In this document: positions 36,885 to 45,976 of the stretch, one piece after another | How positions within the stretch are numbered: the stretch's first letter is position 1 | Layout of the letters: each line of letters begins with the position of its first letter | Assembly: GCA_946221915.1 (NCBI GenBank) | Contig: CAMIKG010000017.1 | Location: 1 to 64,000 of the forward strand | Direction of reading: 5' to 3' | DNA: 64,000 bases | From: an uncultured Erwinia sp. | GTDB taxonomy: Bacteria; Pseudomonadota; Gammaproteobacteria; Enterobacterales; Enterobacteriaceae | Notes under the pieces: model-generated | The model's database searches: none | What the model saw: only the letters and a program-made list of their open reading frames with translations | What the model was told of the DNA's origin: nothing | Position numbers and translations under genes: made by a program

Positions 36885-37252
36885 CATCTCCTCCTCCTGA
36901 CGCGCATCACGCGCTGATGGTTTGCGGTTCGCCATCCACATTCTCAGTACGGGATGGTAAAACGGCTGGCGCTTCCTGCGCTGCGGGGCAATTCTCCCCA
37001 TGGATATAACCTCGTTAACCCGGACGTCTGGCTATGCCGGCATCATTCAGTAGAGACTAAAATATAGTCTGCTAACTGTTTGATGTAAAAAGCACAAGCC
37101 AGAAGCGTGACCTTGTGGGCGTTATTCATTTAGCTTAGGGCTATTGTTTCTGTTTCTGCGGCAAATGTCATTACTGGAACAGGAGATTTTACCCTCAGGC
37201 CACACACTGTTATGCTCTGCCTTTCGATTGAACAATGATGAAAGGAAAATCC

Positions 37253-37873
37253 ATGACAACCCCTTCTTTTGACAGCGTGGAAGCGCAAGCAAGTTACGGT
37301 ATCGGTTTACAGGTTGGCCAGCAGCTGCTGGAATCTGGTCTGCAGGGTCTGCAACCAGAAGCGCTGCTGGCGGGTCTGCGCGATGCGCTGGAAGGGAACG
37401 CGCCTGCTGTGCCTGTTGATGTAGTGCACCGTGCGCTGCGCGAAGTGCACGAGCGTGCCGACGCGGTGCGTCGTGAGCGTCAGCAGGAGATGGCGGCAGC
37501 AGGTGAGAAATTCCTGGAAGAGAACCTGAAGCGTGAAGGCGTGAGCAGCACAGAATCTGGTCTGCAGTTCAGCGTAATCACCCAGGGTGAAGGCGCGATT
37601 CCATCACGTCAGGATCGCGTGCGCGTACACTACACCGGTAAGCTGATCGATGGCACCGTATTTGACAGTTCCGTTCAGCGCGGTGAGCCAGCAGAATTCC
37701 CGGTCAGCGGCGTGATCGCGGGCTGGATCGAAGCGCTGACGCTGATGCCAGTCGGTTCTAAATGGGAACTGGTGATCCCACACAACCTGGCCTACGGCGA
37801 GCGTGGTGCTGGCGCCTCTATCCCGCCACTGAGCACCCTGATTTTTGAAGTTGAGCTGTTAGAAATTCTGTAA
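37253..37873 (+). CDS. fklB: FKBP-type peptidyl-prolyl cis-trans isomerase FklB (FKBP22)
   Basis: 206 aa, the same as E. coli FklB. The N-terminal helical dimerisation domain (about 1-85; SYGIGLQVGQQLLESGLQGL) is joined by a long helix to a C-terminal FKBP domain (about 100-206) with RVRVHYTGKLIDGTVFDSS, FPVSGVIAGWIEAL and the YGERGAGASIPPLSTLIFEVELL end. GAAAGGA before the ATG at 37253 decides the start over one six codons earlier. Confidence 0.97.
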   Translation: MTTPSFDSVEAQASYGIGLQVGQQLLESGLQGLQPEALLAGLRDALEGNAPAVPVDVVHRALREVHERADAVRRERQQEMAAAGEKFLEENLKREGVSSTESGLQFSVITQGEGAIPSRQDRVRVHYTGKLIDGTVFDSSVQRGEPAEFPVSGVIAGWIEALTLMPVGSKWELVIPHNLAYGERGAGASIPPLSTLIFEVELLEIL

Positions 37874-37940
37874 GTCCCGGCGGTAATTTGCCGTGAGGGT
37901 GAATACAGGCTTTTTCCTCGCGATGGCCTGGCAGAGCCCG

Positions 37941-38045
37941 TCTCCTTCCCCCGCAAAGGCGGGGGAAGGCCGGGAAGGGGCAGCAATGAGCACAGCGCCT
38001 GTTGCTCCCACTCCCCAGCCCTCCGCCATTTTATGGGGGAGGGGG
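37941..38045. repeat. Dispersed GC-rich multi-hairpin repeat, copy 2
   Basis: Located between the convergent fklB and cpdB. It has a left hairpin CCTTCCCCCGC-AAAG-GCGGGGGAAGG, a middle arm GGGGCAGCAA / TTGCTCCC, then ACTCCCCAGCCC and a right hairpin CCGCCAT-TTT-ATGGGGGAGGG. It has the same order of parts and the same orientation as the copies at 27711 and 58007. Confidence 0.8.
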
Positions 38046-38082
38046 ACGAACTGAGGCCGCATTCAGCTATTACGCAGCGTGT

Positions 38083-40026
38083 TTATCGCGCTAAATCAGT
38101 GCTCCAGATTGCAAAACCAATCTCATCACTGCCTTTTTGCTCCAGCGGATACTGCGCATGCTGTTTAATAAACGTCGTCGCTTTTGTCGTTGGTGCTGTC
38201 TCAAAACGTAAGTCCAGCTTCGTATCCGTGTTGATCGGCGCCAGTCGCCAGTTATTATCCGCCTGCGGTTTCACTTCGCCATGCGCTTTGCTCTGGGCGC
38301 TGATATAGGCGGCCACCACGGAACGGTTCTCATCCGGTGAGGCAAAGGCGACATACTGCTCGCCGGTACCGGCAAACTTAGCGCCATAGGCGCGATAGTT
38401 GTTGGTCGCCACAAGGAACGTCGCGGCAGGATCAACCGGCTTACCCTGATACGTCAGTTGTTTGATACGTGAGGCGTTCGGGTTAATCAGCTGGCACTCG
38501 GCGTCGTAGCGCGCGGGCTGCGTGACATCTATCTGATAATTAACGCCGTCGATCACATCGAAGTTGTAAGTGCGGAAATCCCAGTTGATCAGCGCCTGCG
38601 GTTGCGCGCTGTGCGGATCGATCTGGTTGAACTGTCCGGCGGAGCACTCCAGCCACTCTTTCACCTGCTGGCCGCTGACTTTCATCACCACCAGTGTATT
38701 CGGGTAGAGATAGAGGTCGGCCGCGTTGCGGAAGGTCAGCTGACCTTTTTCCACTTCCACATAGCTGGCGGGATCGTTCTTACGCCCACCGGCTTTGAAC
38801 GGCGCGGCGGCGGACAGCACCGGCAGTTGTGCCAGATCGGGATCGCCCTGAATAAAATGCTTCACATAGTCGGTCTGGGCGTTATTGACGATCTGCACCG
38901 TGGGATCGTCCTGCACCAGCGACAGGTAGCTGTACATTACATCGGCGGAACGGCCAATCGGTTTGGCGACAAACTCGCGTGTGGCGCGATGATCGTCCGC
39001 CAGCACTTTCACCAGCTCAGGGTCTTCCGCCACCAGCGATTTCTTCGCCGCATTATCGTAGATCGGACGCGCCTGCGCTTTGGCGCTGCTGACCTGCCAT
39101 GTGCCGTGCTGGTTATCCAGCACTAAATCGACCACGCCGAGATGGTCGCCCCACATGCCTGGCATCACCGCCGGAATGCCGTTGATGGTGCCCTGCTGAA
39201 CATCCACGCCTTTAATTGCCGCGAACTCTTTGCCTGGGAACACCGCATGGGCGTGACCGAACATGATCGCATCAATGCCTGGCACCTGGCTGAGGTAATA
39301 AACCGAGTTTTCCGCCAGCGCCTTATACGGCTCGCTGGAGAGGCCGGAGTGCGGGATGGCGACCACAATATCCGCACCCTGTTTACGCATCTCCGGCACC
39401 AGCTTACGTGCGGTCTCGGTGATGTCATTTACCGTGACCTTGCCCTGCAGGTTAGTTTTATCCCACACCATAATCTGCGGCGGTACAAAACCGATATAGC
39501 CAATTTTGATCTGATGCGTTTTGCCATCACGGTCAGTGACTTCACGCGGTTCAATCAGATATGGGGTAAATAGCGGTTTCCCGGTTTTGCTGTCGATCAC
39601 GTTGGCATTGATATAGGGAAAACGCGCGCCGCTGATGGCTTTGTGCAGGTAGTCGAGGCCGTAATTAAACTCATGGTTGCCAAGGTTACCAACGCTGTAG
39701 TCGAGGGTATTCAGTGCCTTATACACCGGGTGGATCTCGCCCTCTTTCAGCCCCTTCGCCGCCATATAATCGCCGAGCGGGCTGCCCTGAATAATGTCGC
39801 CGTTATCGACCAGCACGCTGTTTTTACTCTCTTTGCGTGCGGCATCAATCAGCGTGGCGGTGCGCACCAGGCCAAACTTTTCCGTTGGGGTATCTTTGTA
39901 GTAATCGAAGTCCATCATATTGCTGTGCAGATCGGTGGTTTCCAGAATCCGCAGATCGACCGTTGCTGCATGAACACTGCTGGCAACCAGCAGCGCCAGC
40001 AGTGTCAGACCAGATTTCAACATCAC
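38083..40026 (-). CDS. cpdB: Periplasmic 2',3'-cyclic-nucleotide 2'-phosphodiesterase / 3'-nucleotidase
   Basis: 647 aa, the E. coli length. It hydrolyses 2',3'-cNMPs and 3'-nucleotides in the periplasm, letting cells use extracellular nucleotides. It has a signal peptide to about Ala20 (LLVASSVHA), an N-terminal metallophosphoesterase domain with ETTDLHSNM (D32, H34), VDNGDIIQGSP, GNLGNHEFNYG and MFGHAHAVF, then a C-terminal 5'-nucleotidase domain with NNYRAYGAKF. It is transcribed divergently from cysQ. Confidence 0.97.
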   Translation of the reverse strand: MMLKSGLTLLALLVASSVHAATVDLRILETTDLHSNMMDFDYYKDTPTEKFGLVRTATLIDAARKESKNSVLVDNGDIIQGSPLGDYMAAKGLKEGEIHPVYKALNTLDYSVGNLGNHEFNYGLDYLHKAISGARFPYINANVIDSKTGKPLFTPYLIEPREVTDRDGKTHQIKIGYIGFVPPQIMVWDKTNLQGKVTVNDITETARKLVPEMRKQGADIVVAIPHSGLSSEPYKALAENSVYYLSQVPGIDAIMFGHAHAVFPGKEFAAIKGVDVQQGTINGIPAVMPGMWGDHLGVVDLVLDNQHGTWQVSSAKAQARPIYDNAAKKSLVAEDPELVKVLADDHRATREFVAKPIGRSADVMYSYLSLVQDDPTVQIVNNAQTDYVKHFIQGDPDLAQLPVLSAAAPFKAGGRKNDPASYVEVEKGQLTFRNAADLYLYPNTLVVMKVSGQQVKEWLECSAGQFNQIDPHSAQPQALINWDFRTYNFDVIDGVNYQIDVTQPARYDAECQLINPNASRIKQLTYQGKPVDPAATFLVATNNYRAYGAKFAGTGEQYVAFASPDENRSVVAAYISAQSKAHGEVKPQADNNWRLAPINTDTKLDLRFETAPTTKATTFIKQHAQYPLEQKGSDEIGFAIWSTDLAR

Positions 40027-40224
40027 ATTCTCCTGTCAGTGATTACGCCAGTTTATGAATCAGGATCTCAGATTACCGTGCAAAGGTTACGCTTAATCTC
40101 ACAAAGTTGTGAACTGTAACGGAAATTTAAACCAAGGGCGGAGAAAGAAAACAGCAAGCCTGCTGGCGGTCATTACGTTATGCTGTTTACTATCGCCATG
40201 ACAAAGCTAAGCATGAGGTGACGA

Positions 40225-40971
40225 ATGTTAGAACAAATTTGCCAGCTGGCCCGGGACGCGGGCGCGGCGATTATGACGGTTTATAACGACCAGGCGCCGC
40301 TGGATATCGAGCGCAAATCGGACGATTCACCGGTGACCGCAGCGGATATCGCCGCGCATAAAGTGATCGTACAGGGACTGAATGCGCTGACACCAGACGT
40401 ACCGGTGCTGTCGGAAGAAGATCCCCCGGGCTGGGATGTGCGTCAGCACTGGCAGCGCTACTGGCTGGTGGACCCGCTTGACGGTACCAAAGAGTTTATC
40501 AAGCGCAATGGCGAGTTCACCGTTAACATCGCATTGATCGAGCACGGTAAACCGGTGCTGGGCGTGGTATATGCGCCTGCGATCGGCGTGATGTATTCGG
40601 CGGCGGAAGGCAAAGCCTGGAAGGAAGAGGGCGGCAACACCGTGCAGATCCATGTGCGTGATGCACGTCCGCCGCTGGTGGTGATTAGCCGATCTCATGC
40701 GAAATCCGATGAGGAGCTAAAAGAGTACCTGAAGCAGATGGGAGAACATCAGACCACGGCGATTGGTTCATCGCTGAAGTTTTGCCTGGTTGCGGAAGGG
40801 AAAGCGCAGCTCTATCCACGTTTTGGGCCGACCAATATCTGGGATACCGGTGCCGGCCACGCGGTGGCGATTGCCGCCGGCGCGCACGTTCATGACTGGC
40901 ATGGTCAGACGCTGGACTATGCGCCGCGCGAGTCATTTCTCAATCCAGGGTTCCGCGTGTCGATTTTCTGA
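40225..40971 (+). CDS. cysQ: 3'(2'),5'-bisphosphate nucleotidase CysQ
   Basis: 248-aa Mg-dependent phosphatase that recycles PAP from sulfate assimilation to AMP. Inositol-monophosphatase-family motifs are intact: SEED (about 63-66), WLVDPLDGTKEFI (D83, D86) and the C-terminal WDTGAGHAVAIAAGA. E. coli CysQ has 246 aa. GAGGTGACGA lies before the ATG. Confidence 0.97.
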   Translation: MLEQICQLARDAGAAIMTVYNDQAPLDIERKSDDSPVTAADIAAHKVIVQGLNALTPDVPVLSEEDPPGWDVRQHWQRYWLVDPLDGTKEFIKRNGEFTVNIALIEHGKPVLGVVYAPAIGVMYSAAEGKAWKEEGGNTVQIHVRDARPPLVVISRSHAKSDEELKEYLKQMGEHQTTAIGSSLKFCLVAEGKAQLYPRFGPTNIWDTGAGHAVAIAAGAHVHDWHGQTLDYAPRESFLNPGFRVSIF

Positions 40972-40984
40972 GCCTTGATCCCGT

Positions 40985-41007
40985 CTGCCGCAGCGTGACT
41001 GCGGCAG
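40985..41007 (+). terminator. Hairpin after cysQ
   Basis: CTGCCGCAG pairs perfectly with CTGCGGCAG over 5 nt; ATTTTG follows a few bases later. Confidence 0.6.
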
Positions 41008-41047
41008 GCAACATTTTGTAATGGTAAGTAAAGCTGATCATTTCAGC

Positions 41048-41075
41048 TAAAGATAATACCGTGCGTGACCGATAC
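41048..41075 (+). promoter_or_regulatory. Sigma-28 (FliA)-like promoter of the NIT-domain receptor
   Basis: TAAAGATA, 12 nt, ACCGATAC, against TAAAGTTT-N11-GCCGATAA. It is one base longer in spacing than the consensus and about 45 bp before the start codon. Confidence 0.55.
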
Positions 41076-41120
41076 CCCTATTGACCACATATTTTTTGTG
41101 ACTATCAGTAAGGGAACGCT

Positions 41121-43025
41121 ATGTCATGGATTTATCGTATTTCGATGAAGATGAAAATCCTCATCGCCCTCCTGCCTTTGTTAATTGCATTGTGCTGGTT
41201 TTCCGCCTCGGGGATGTTTAACCGCATCGATACAGAACGCCAGATGAACACTATCGGCCAGCTCACTACGCTGAGCAGCAGTGCAGGCGATCTGGTGCAT
41301 GAACTGCAACGCGAACGTGGCCTTAGTGCCGGTTATTTAGGTTCGCGCGGCGAGAAATTCCGCAATGAATTAGCGGATGAAAGAACAGCGACCGATGAGT
41401 CACTGGCAAAATTCCGCGAAGTGCTGGCTGCAACCGATCCCGAGCTGATCCGCGATGATATCGCTAATACAGTAAATGCCATTAATCAAAGCATGCAGTC
41501 GCTCAGCACCACTCGTGATGCGATCAGCGCACTGCAGATCGAAACCCCGGCTTCGAACAAATACTATGGCCAGACCATTGCCGGTGTTTTGACGTTTGTT
41601 GGCGGTATGGGGCATCTCAGCCCGGAAGGCTCGATGGTGAATGAGCTGGCGGCGTACTACAGCTTGCTCAATCTGAAAGAGCAGTCCGGCGTGGAGCGTG
41701 CGCTGCTCTCCAATATCTTCTCCACCGGCCGTTTTGCTGACGGCCAGTTCAGAACCTTTAGCGACGTGGTCGGTAAACAGGAAGCCTGGCTGGCGGCAAC
41801 GCGTCGTTTCAGTACCCCTGAGCAGGCTGTCTTGCTGGATAGCGCACTGCAACGCGCGGAAGCGACCCGCTCACTGGCGATGCGTGAATCGGCGTTTAGC
41901 CAGGCGGCCAGCGGTAATTTCGGCATCGATCCTGTCGACTGGTTCACTGCCCAGACGCAACGTATTGAAGTGCTGCGCCAGGTAGAGAAGCAGCTGGCCG
42001 GCAGGCTGCATCAGCATGCTGCGCAGCTGTCGCACGATGCGCGTGTTGAGTGGCAATCCTTCCTTGGCATCAGCGTCGTTTCATTGCTGGCGGCACTGGC
42101 GATTGCCATGATGATCACGCGCAGCATTGACCGCCAGCTGAAGGGCTCGCTGAAAACCATCGCGGAGATGGATGGCGATTTGACCCGCCGCCTCGACGTG
42201 CCAGGCAGCGATGAGCTTTCTGCGCTCAATGAAGCCTATAACCAGTCGATCGAAAGCATTCAGCAGATTGTGCAGGAGATTAAATCCGGTGCGGTGCTGC
42301 TCAATTCCGCCAGCAGCGATATCGCCGCGGGCAACCAGGATCTGGCGCAGCGCACGGACGAGCAGGCGGCCTCGATTGTCGAAACCGCAGCCAGTATGGA
42401 GCAGATCTCTACAGCAATCACCCAGACTGCCGATAATGCTCAGGAAGCGGAACGCCTGACGCAGGCGATGGAGCGTGATGTGCTGGAGGCCAACCGCGTG
42501 GCGAATGAAGCCAGCCAGAGCATGAACACGATTCACCGCTACAGTGAACAGATTGCCCAGATTGTCACCTCTATCGATGATATTTCGTTCCAGACCAACC
42601 TGCTGGCGCTGAATGCGGCGGTGGAAGCGGCGCGGGCCGGTGAACTGGGCAAAGGTTTTGCGGTGGTGGCGAGCGAGGTTCGCAATCTGTCGCAGCGCAG
42701 CGCCCGTGAAGCCAGCCAGATCCGTGAGTTGGTTAACCAGAATATGGCGCAAATCAGCGAAGGGGTGGCGCGTGTGTCGGCCTCCGGCGTGGCGCTGAAA
42801 GCGGCGGCGGATAATACCGGTCTGATGAAGCAATTTGTCAGTGATATCGCCCAGGCGGCCAGCGAGCAGTCGCTGGGCGTGGCGCAGGTGCATCTGGCGC
42901 TGAACCAGCTGGAGCAGGTGACGCAGCAGAACGCCGCACTGGTTTCGCAGGCGGCCAGCGCCAGCCAGATGCTGGATGGTCAGTCAGCAGCGATGGCGAC
43001 ATTAGTGAGCCGCTTCCAGGTTTAG
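41121..43025 (+). CDS. Methyl-accepting chemotaxis protein with NIT (nitrate/nitrite-type) sensor domain
   Basis: 634 aa. It has TM1 at about 11-30, a helical periplasmic NIT-type domain (about 45-305) with the hallmark LQRERGLSAGYLGSRGEKF near its start, TM2 at about 313-332, HAMP (about 333-386) and the signalling domain with ISFQTNLLALNAAVEAARAGELGKGFAVVASEVR. NIT domains are named for nitrate/nitrite binding in NasR, but in chemoreceptors the ligand is generally unproven. There is no C-terminal pentapeptide (it ends LVSRFQV). It is inserted between cysQ and ytfJ, adjacent genes in the E. coli-type order. Confidence 0.93.
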   Translation: MSWIYRISMKMKILIALLPLLIALCWFSASGMFNRIDTERQMNTIGQLTTLSSSAGDLVHELQRERGLSAGYLGSRGEKFRNELADERTATDESLAKFREVLAATDPELIRDDIANTVNAINQSMQSLSTTRDAISALQIETPASNKYYGQTIAGVLTFVGGMGHLSPEGSMVNELAAYYSLLNLKEQSGVERALLSNIFSTGRFADGQFRTFSDVVGKQEAWLAATRRFSTPEQAVLLDSALQRAEATRSLAMRESAFSQAASGNFGIDPVDWFTAQTQRIEVLRQVEKQLAGRLHQHAAQLSHDARVEWQSFLGISVVSLLAALAIAMMITRSIDRQLKGSLKTIAEMDGDLTRRLDVPGSDELSALNEAYNQSIESIQQIVQEIKSGAVLLNSASSDIAAGNQDLAQRTDEQAASIVETAASMEQISTAITQTADNAQEAERLTQAMERDVLEANRVANEASQSMNTIHRYSEQIAQIVTSIDDISFQTNLLALNAAVEAARAGELGKGFAVVASEVRNLSQRSAREASQIRELVNQNMAQISEGVARVSASGVALKAAADNTGLMKQFVSDIAQAASEQSLGVAQVHLALNQLEQVTQQNAALVSQAASASQMLDGQSAAMATLVSRFQV

Positions 43026-43072
43026 CAGACGCGGCTCATATAAAGTGGTTAGCGCAGAGGGCGTTCTGGCGC

Positions 43073-43630
43073 TTATGACAGCAGCTGGCGCAGCAGGGCG
43101 ATGACCTGTTGCACCTCCTGCTGAGTCAGTGCGCCGTCTTTGGCAAAGCGCACCTCGCCCTGTTTATCCAGCACGATAATTGCCGATCCGCCATCATCAA
43201 GATGCCAGGCGTTTTTTGCTGCACCATGGCTGTCGACAATAAACTGGGACCATGGATATTGCTTTTTATTGCTCTCGATACTGCTGCGCACAAACATGCC
43301 GGTGCCGGGAATGGCATCGTCAGTATTGACGATGGTGGTGGTCTGATAGCGATCGTGTGGCAGCTGCGCCGCCTTGATAGCTTCAATCAGCGCGGCGTTT
43401 TTCTCTTTCGCCGAGGAACGTCCGGCGATGTGCTGGATCACGCGCACTTTGCCTGGTAGCTGGGCGCTGTTCCACTTCTGATAACTGAACTTCTCCTGTT
43501 GCCAGAGGAGTTCTCCCCGGTCAGCGACGCCGACCGGCGCAACGCGTTCACCGTCGATAAAGTTATGGGAAAAGGCGGAAAAAGGCACCAGCAGAGACAG
43601 CGAGATGGCGAGAAAACGGGCAGTTAACAT
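43073..43630 (-). CDS. ytfJ: Periplasmic protein YtfJ
   Basis: 185-aa exported protein with a thioredoxin-like fold and no CxxC motif. It has a signal peptide (about 1-21, MLTARFLAISLSLLVPFSAFS) and a mature part with LPGKVRVIQHIAGRSSAKEKNAALIEAIK and a conserved C-terminal DKQGEVRFAKDGALT. E. coli YtfJ has 184 aa; its function is unknown. The start at 43630 is chosen for the signal peptide; the open frame continues upstream without support. Confidence 0.93.
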   Translation of the reverse strand: MLTARFLAISLSLLVPFSAFSHNFIDGERVAPVGVADRGELLWQQEKFSYQKWNSAQLPGKVRVIQHIAGRSSAKEKNAALIEAIKAAQLPHDRYQTTTIVNTDDAIPGTGMFVRSSIESNKKQYPWSQFIVDSHGAAKNAWHLDDGGSAIIVLDKQGEVRFAKDGALTQQEVQQVIALLRQLLS

Positions 43631-43954
43631 AGGGACTCCGTTGCAGGCAGGTGATCCGACCACTTGGTCATGCTTTTGCAATAATAAGCATGGATTATGC
43701 GTCTGTCGCGTCGGGGTGCCAGCTTTGCGGCACACAGCACAAATCCCTGTGATATGAAGGTTTATACTGAATAGCCATATTGACGTAACAGACTATTCTG
43801 TAATGTTGTGTAAGTTCAGTAAAAAACGTCGCTTTTCGGAACTATGGAAGGAAAAGCTGATCTATAGTTAACAGGCAATTTGCGCTTCAGTGGTTCGTCG
43901 CCAATTTGGCAACGGCGAGGCGTAGTGGACTTAACCCTCAGGAGTTATAACAGA

Positions 43955-44161
43955 ATGAAAATATTCCAGCGTTACAACCCACTGCAGGTGGCGAAGTACG
44001 TAAAAACGCTGTTCAGAGGAAGACTGTACATCAAGGACGTTGGCGCGTTCGAATTTGATAAGGGTAAAATCCTTATCCCACGCATTAAGGACAAACAGCA
44101 TTTAAGCGTGATGTCCGAAGTTAACCGCCAGGTGCTACGTCTGCAAACTGAGTTTAACTAA
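43955..44161 (+). CDS. ytfK: SpoT-activating small protein YtfK
   Basis: 68 aa, the same length as E. coli YtfK (MKIFQRYNPLQVAKYVKTLFRGRLYIKDVGAFEFDKGKI). In E. coli YtfK binds SpoT and shifts it towards (p)ppGpp synthesis during phosphate or fatty acid starvation. GGAG lies 10 nt before the ATG at 43955. The 25 in-frame codons upstream are not conserved. Confidence 0.94.
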   Translation: MKIFQRYNPLQVAKYVKTLFRGRLYIKDVGAFEFDKGKILIPRIKDKQHLSVMSEVNRQVLRLQTEFN

Positions 44162-44184
44162 CAGACTCAGTTAACTGAAAGAGA

Positions 44185-44216
44185 AAGGGCGCGATGATGT
44201 TCGCGCCCTTCGTGTT
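44185..44216. terminator. Terminator between convergent ytfK and ytfL
   Basis: AAGGGCGCGA (44185-44194) pairs with TCGCGCCCTT (44201-44210), with A-rich and T-rich flanks. It probably serves both strands. Confidence 0.75.
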
Positions 44217-44217
44217 T

Positions 44218-45555
44218 CTACTCCGCTGCTTCCGCTTCAGTGGCTTTGGCAGGATTTAGTGCTGATGCCGGACGTTCGTCGATACGCGTCACCAGCAGCT
44301 GGTCGATACGATAGCTGTCGATATCCACCACTTCAAACTTGTAGCCGGAAAACTTCACGAAGTCGGTGCGTTTCGGGATTTTGCGCAGCATGTACATCAT
44401 AAAGCCGCCGATGGTTTCGTAGTTGTCGGAGTGCGGGAACTCATTGATGCTCAGCGCACGCATCACGTCTTCAATCGGCGTGCCGCCTTCCACCAGCCAC
44501 GAGTTCTCGTCACGGGCAACAATCTGCTCTTCCATACCCTGACCAACCAGATCGCCCATCAGCGTGGTCATCACGTCGTTCAGCGTGATAATACCCACCA
44601 CCAGCGCATACTCGTTCATGATCACCGCAAAGTCTTCACCCGCGGCTTTAAAGCTTTCCAGCGCTTCTGAGAGCGTCAGCGTATCCGGCACAATCAGCGC
44701 CGAGCGGATCTGCACGCCGCTGCTGAGCGTCATGCTCTGATTGCCCAGCACGCGCAACAGCAGCTCTTTCGAATCGACGTAACCGACGATATGGTCGATA
44801 TCTTCGTTGCACACCAGGAATTTCGAATGCGGATGCTGGGCGATTTTTGCCTTCAGGCTGGCTTCATCTTCATGCAGATCAAACCAGACGATGTTCTCGC
44901 GCGAGGTCATTGATGAGGGCACGGTACGTGATTCGAGTTCAAATACGTTTTCGATCAGCTCATGCTCCTGCTTACGCAGCACCCCGGCCAGCGCGCCCGC
45001 TTCCACCACCGCGTAAATATCATCGGAGGTAATATCGTCTTTACGCACCATCGGGATCTTGAACAGGCGGAAAATCATATTCGCCATGCCGTTGAAGAAC
45101 CACACCAGCGGCCGGAAGACAAACAGACAGAAACGCATCGGATTGATAATTCGCAGCGCAATGGCTTCCGGCGCAATCATACCGATACGTTTCGGCGTCA
45201 GGTCGGCGAACAGAATAAAGAAGCTGGTGACCAGGGTAAACGAGCAGATAAAGCTCAGCTGTTCCGCCAGCTCCGGTGACATCACCCGCACCAGCAGGGT
45301 GTAAAACGCCGGTGAAAAAGCGGCGTCGCCAACAATACCGCCGAGGATGGCGACGGCATTCAGGCCAATCTGTACCACGGTAAAGAACATGCCAGGGGTT
45401 TCCTGCATCTTCATCACATGCATGGCGTTGATGTTGCCTTCATCGGCGAGTAACTTCAGTTTAATTTTGCGTGCGGCGGCCAGTGAAATCTCCGACAGGG
45501 AGAAAAAGGAACTGATCGCAATCAGCACTAATATGACAAGCAGGCTATCTAACAT
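44218..45555 (-). CDS. paeA: CNNM/CBS/CorC-type inner membrane transporter (YtfL/PaeA)
   Basis: 445 aa. It has an N-terminal DUF21/CNNM membrane domain (about 1-190, starting MLDSLLVILVLIAISSFFSLSEISLAAA), a pair of CBS domains (about 205-330; PSSMTSRENIVWFD and a second near VIMNEYALVVGIITLNDV) and a C-terminal CorC_HlyC domain (about 345-425). E. coli YtfL (447 aa), renamed PaeA, protects cells against cadaverine and putrescine and is proposed to export them. It is transcribed away from tamA. Confidence 0.94.
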   Translation of the reverse strand: MLDSLLVILVLIAISSFFSLSEISLAAARKIKLKLLADEGNINAMHVMKMQETPGMFFTVVQIGLNAVAILGGIVGDAAFSPAFYTLLVRVMSPELAEQLSFICSFTLVTSFFILFADLTPKRIGMIAPEAIALRIINPMRFCLFVFRPLVWFFNGMANMIFRLFKIPMVRKDDITSDDIYAVVEAGALAGVLRKQEHELIENVFELESRTVPSSMTSRENIVWFDLHEDEASLKAKIAQHPHSKFLVCNEDIDHIVGYVDSKELLLRVLGNQSMTLSSGVQIRSALIVPDTLTLSEALESFKAAGEDFAVIMNEYALVVGIITLNDVMTTLMGDLVGQGMEEQIVARDENSWLVEGGTPIEDVMRALSINEFPHSDNYETIGGFMMYMLRKIPKRTDFVKFSGYKFEVVDIDSYRIDQLLVTRIDERPASALNPAKATEAEAAE

Positions 45556-45976
45556 AGAATTTCCGTTGGTTGGTTTCTCTTGTCATTTTTGGCCTGGTGT
45601 AGCGCGGAAGGCAGCTTACATTCCTGTATAACGTCTCGATTAAACGGCTGTCCATGCCAAAAATGTCTGCGTCAGTACGGCGGCATCATGCGCCGGAGCA
45701 GAAAAGATTACAGGTGTCTCATTCAGACACCGTTGCGGATTATAGCAGCAGCTGATATCTGACCGCCAGTGGTTACATTGTTGTTGAAAAAATAGACGTC
45801 GATACACTTTTTCGCCCTTAAGTGGCGTTATTGCCAGACTTTCATCCTTGTCTAATGGCGTTACCTGGTTACACTCCTGTTAATAAGCGCCAGAAGAGAG
45901 AATCCGCCATCCGTGCGTGATTGAGAAAATAGTGAGCCCATCAGGATTTGGGCTGGCAACAGAAACAGGAGTAAGC
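45556..45976. other. Intergenic region between ytfL and tamA (msrA absent)
   Basis: 421 bp with divergent promoters but no credible gene. In E. coli msrA occupies this place. No remnant of its GCFW motif is seen in any frame. A 60-codon open frame at 45580 lacks a ribosome site. Confidence 0.6.

Noticed and set aside
43790..43954. Possible Pho box before ytfK
   Set aside because: CTGTAAT...GTAAGT near 43797 resembles only part of the PhoB consensus; it is too weak to call.
45580..45762. 60-codon open frame between ytfL and tamA
   Set aside because: No ribosome site and no family resemblance; it is not an msrA remnant.
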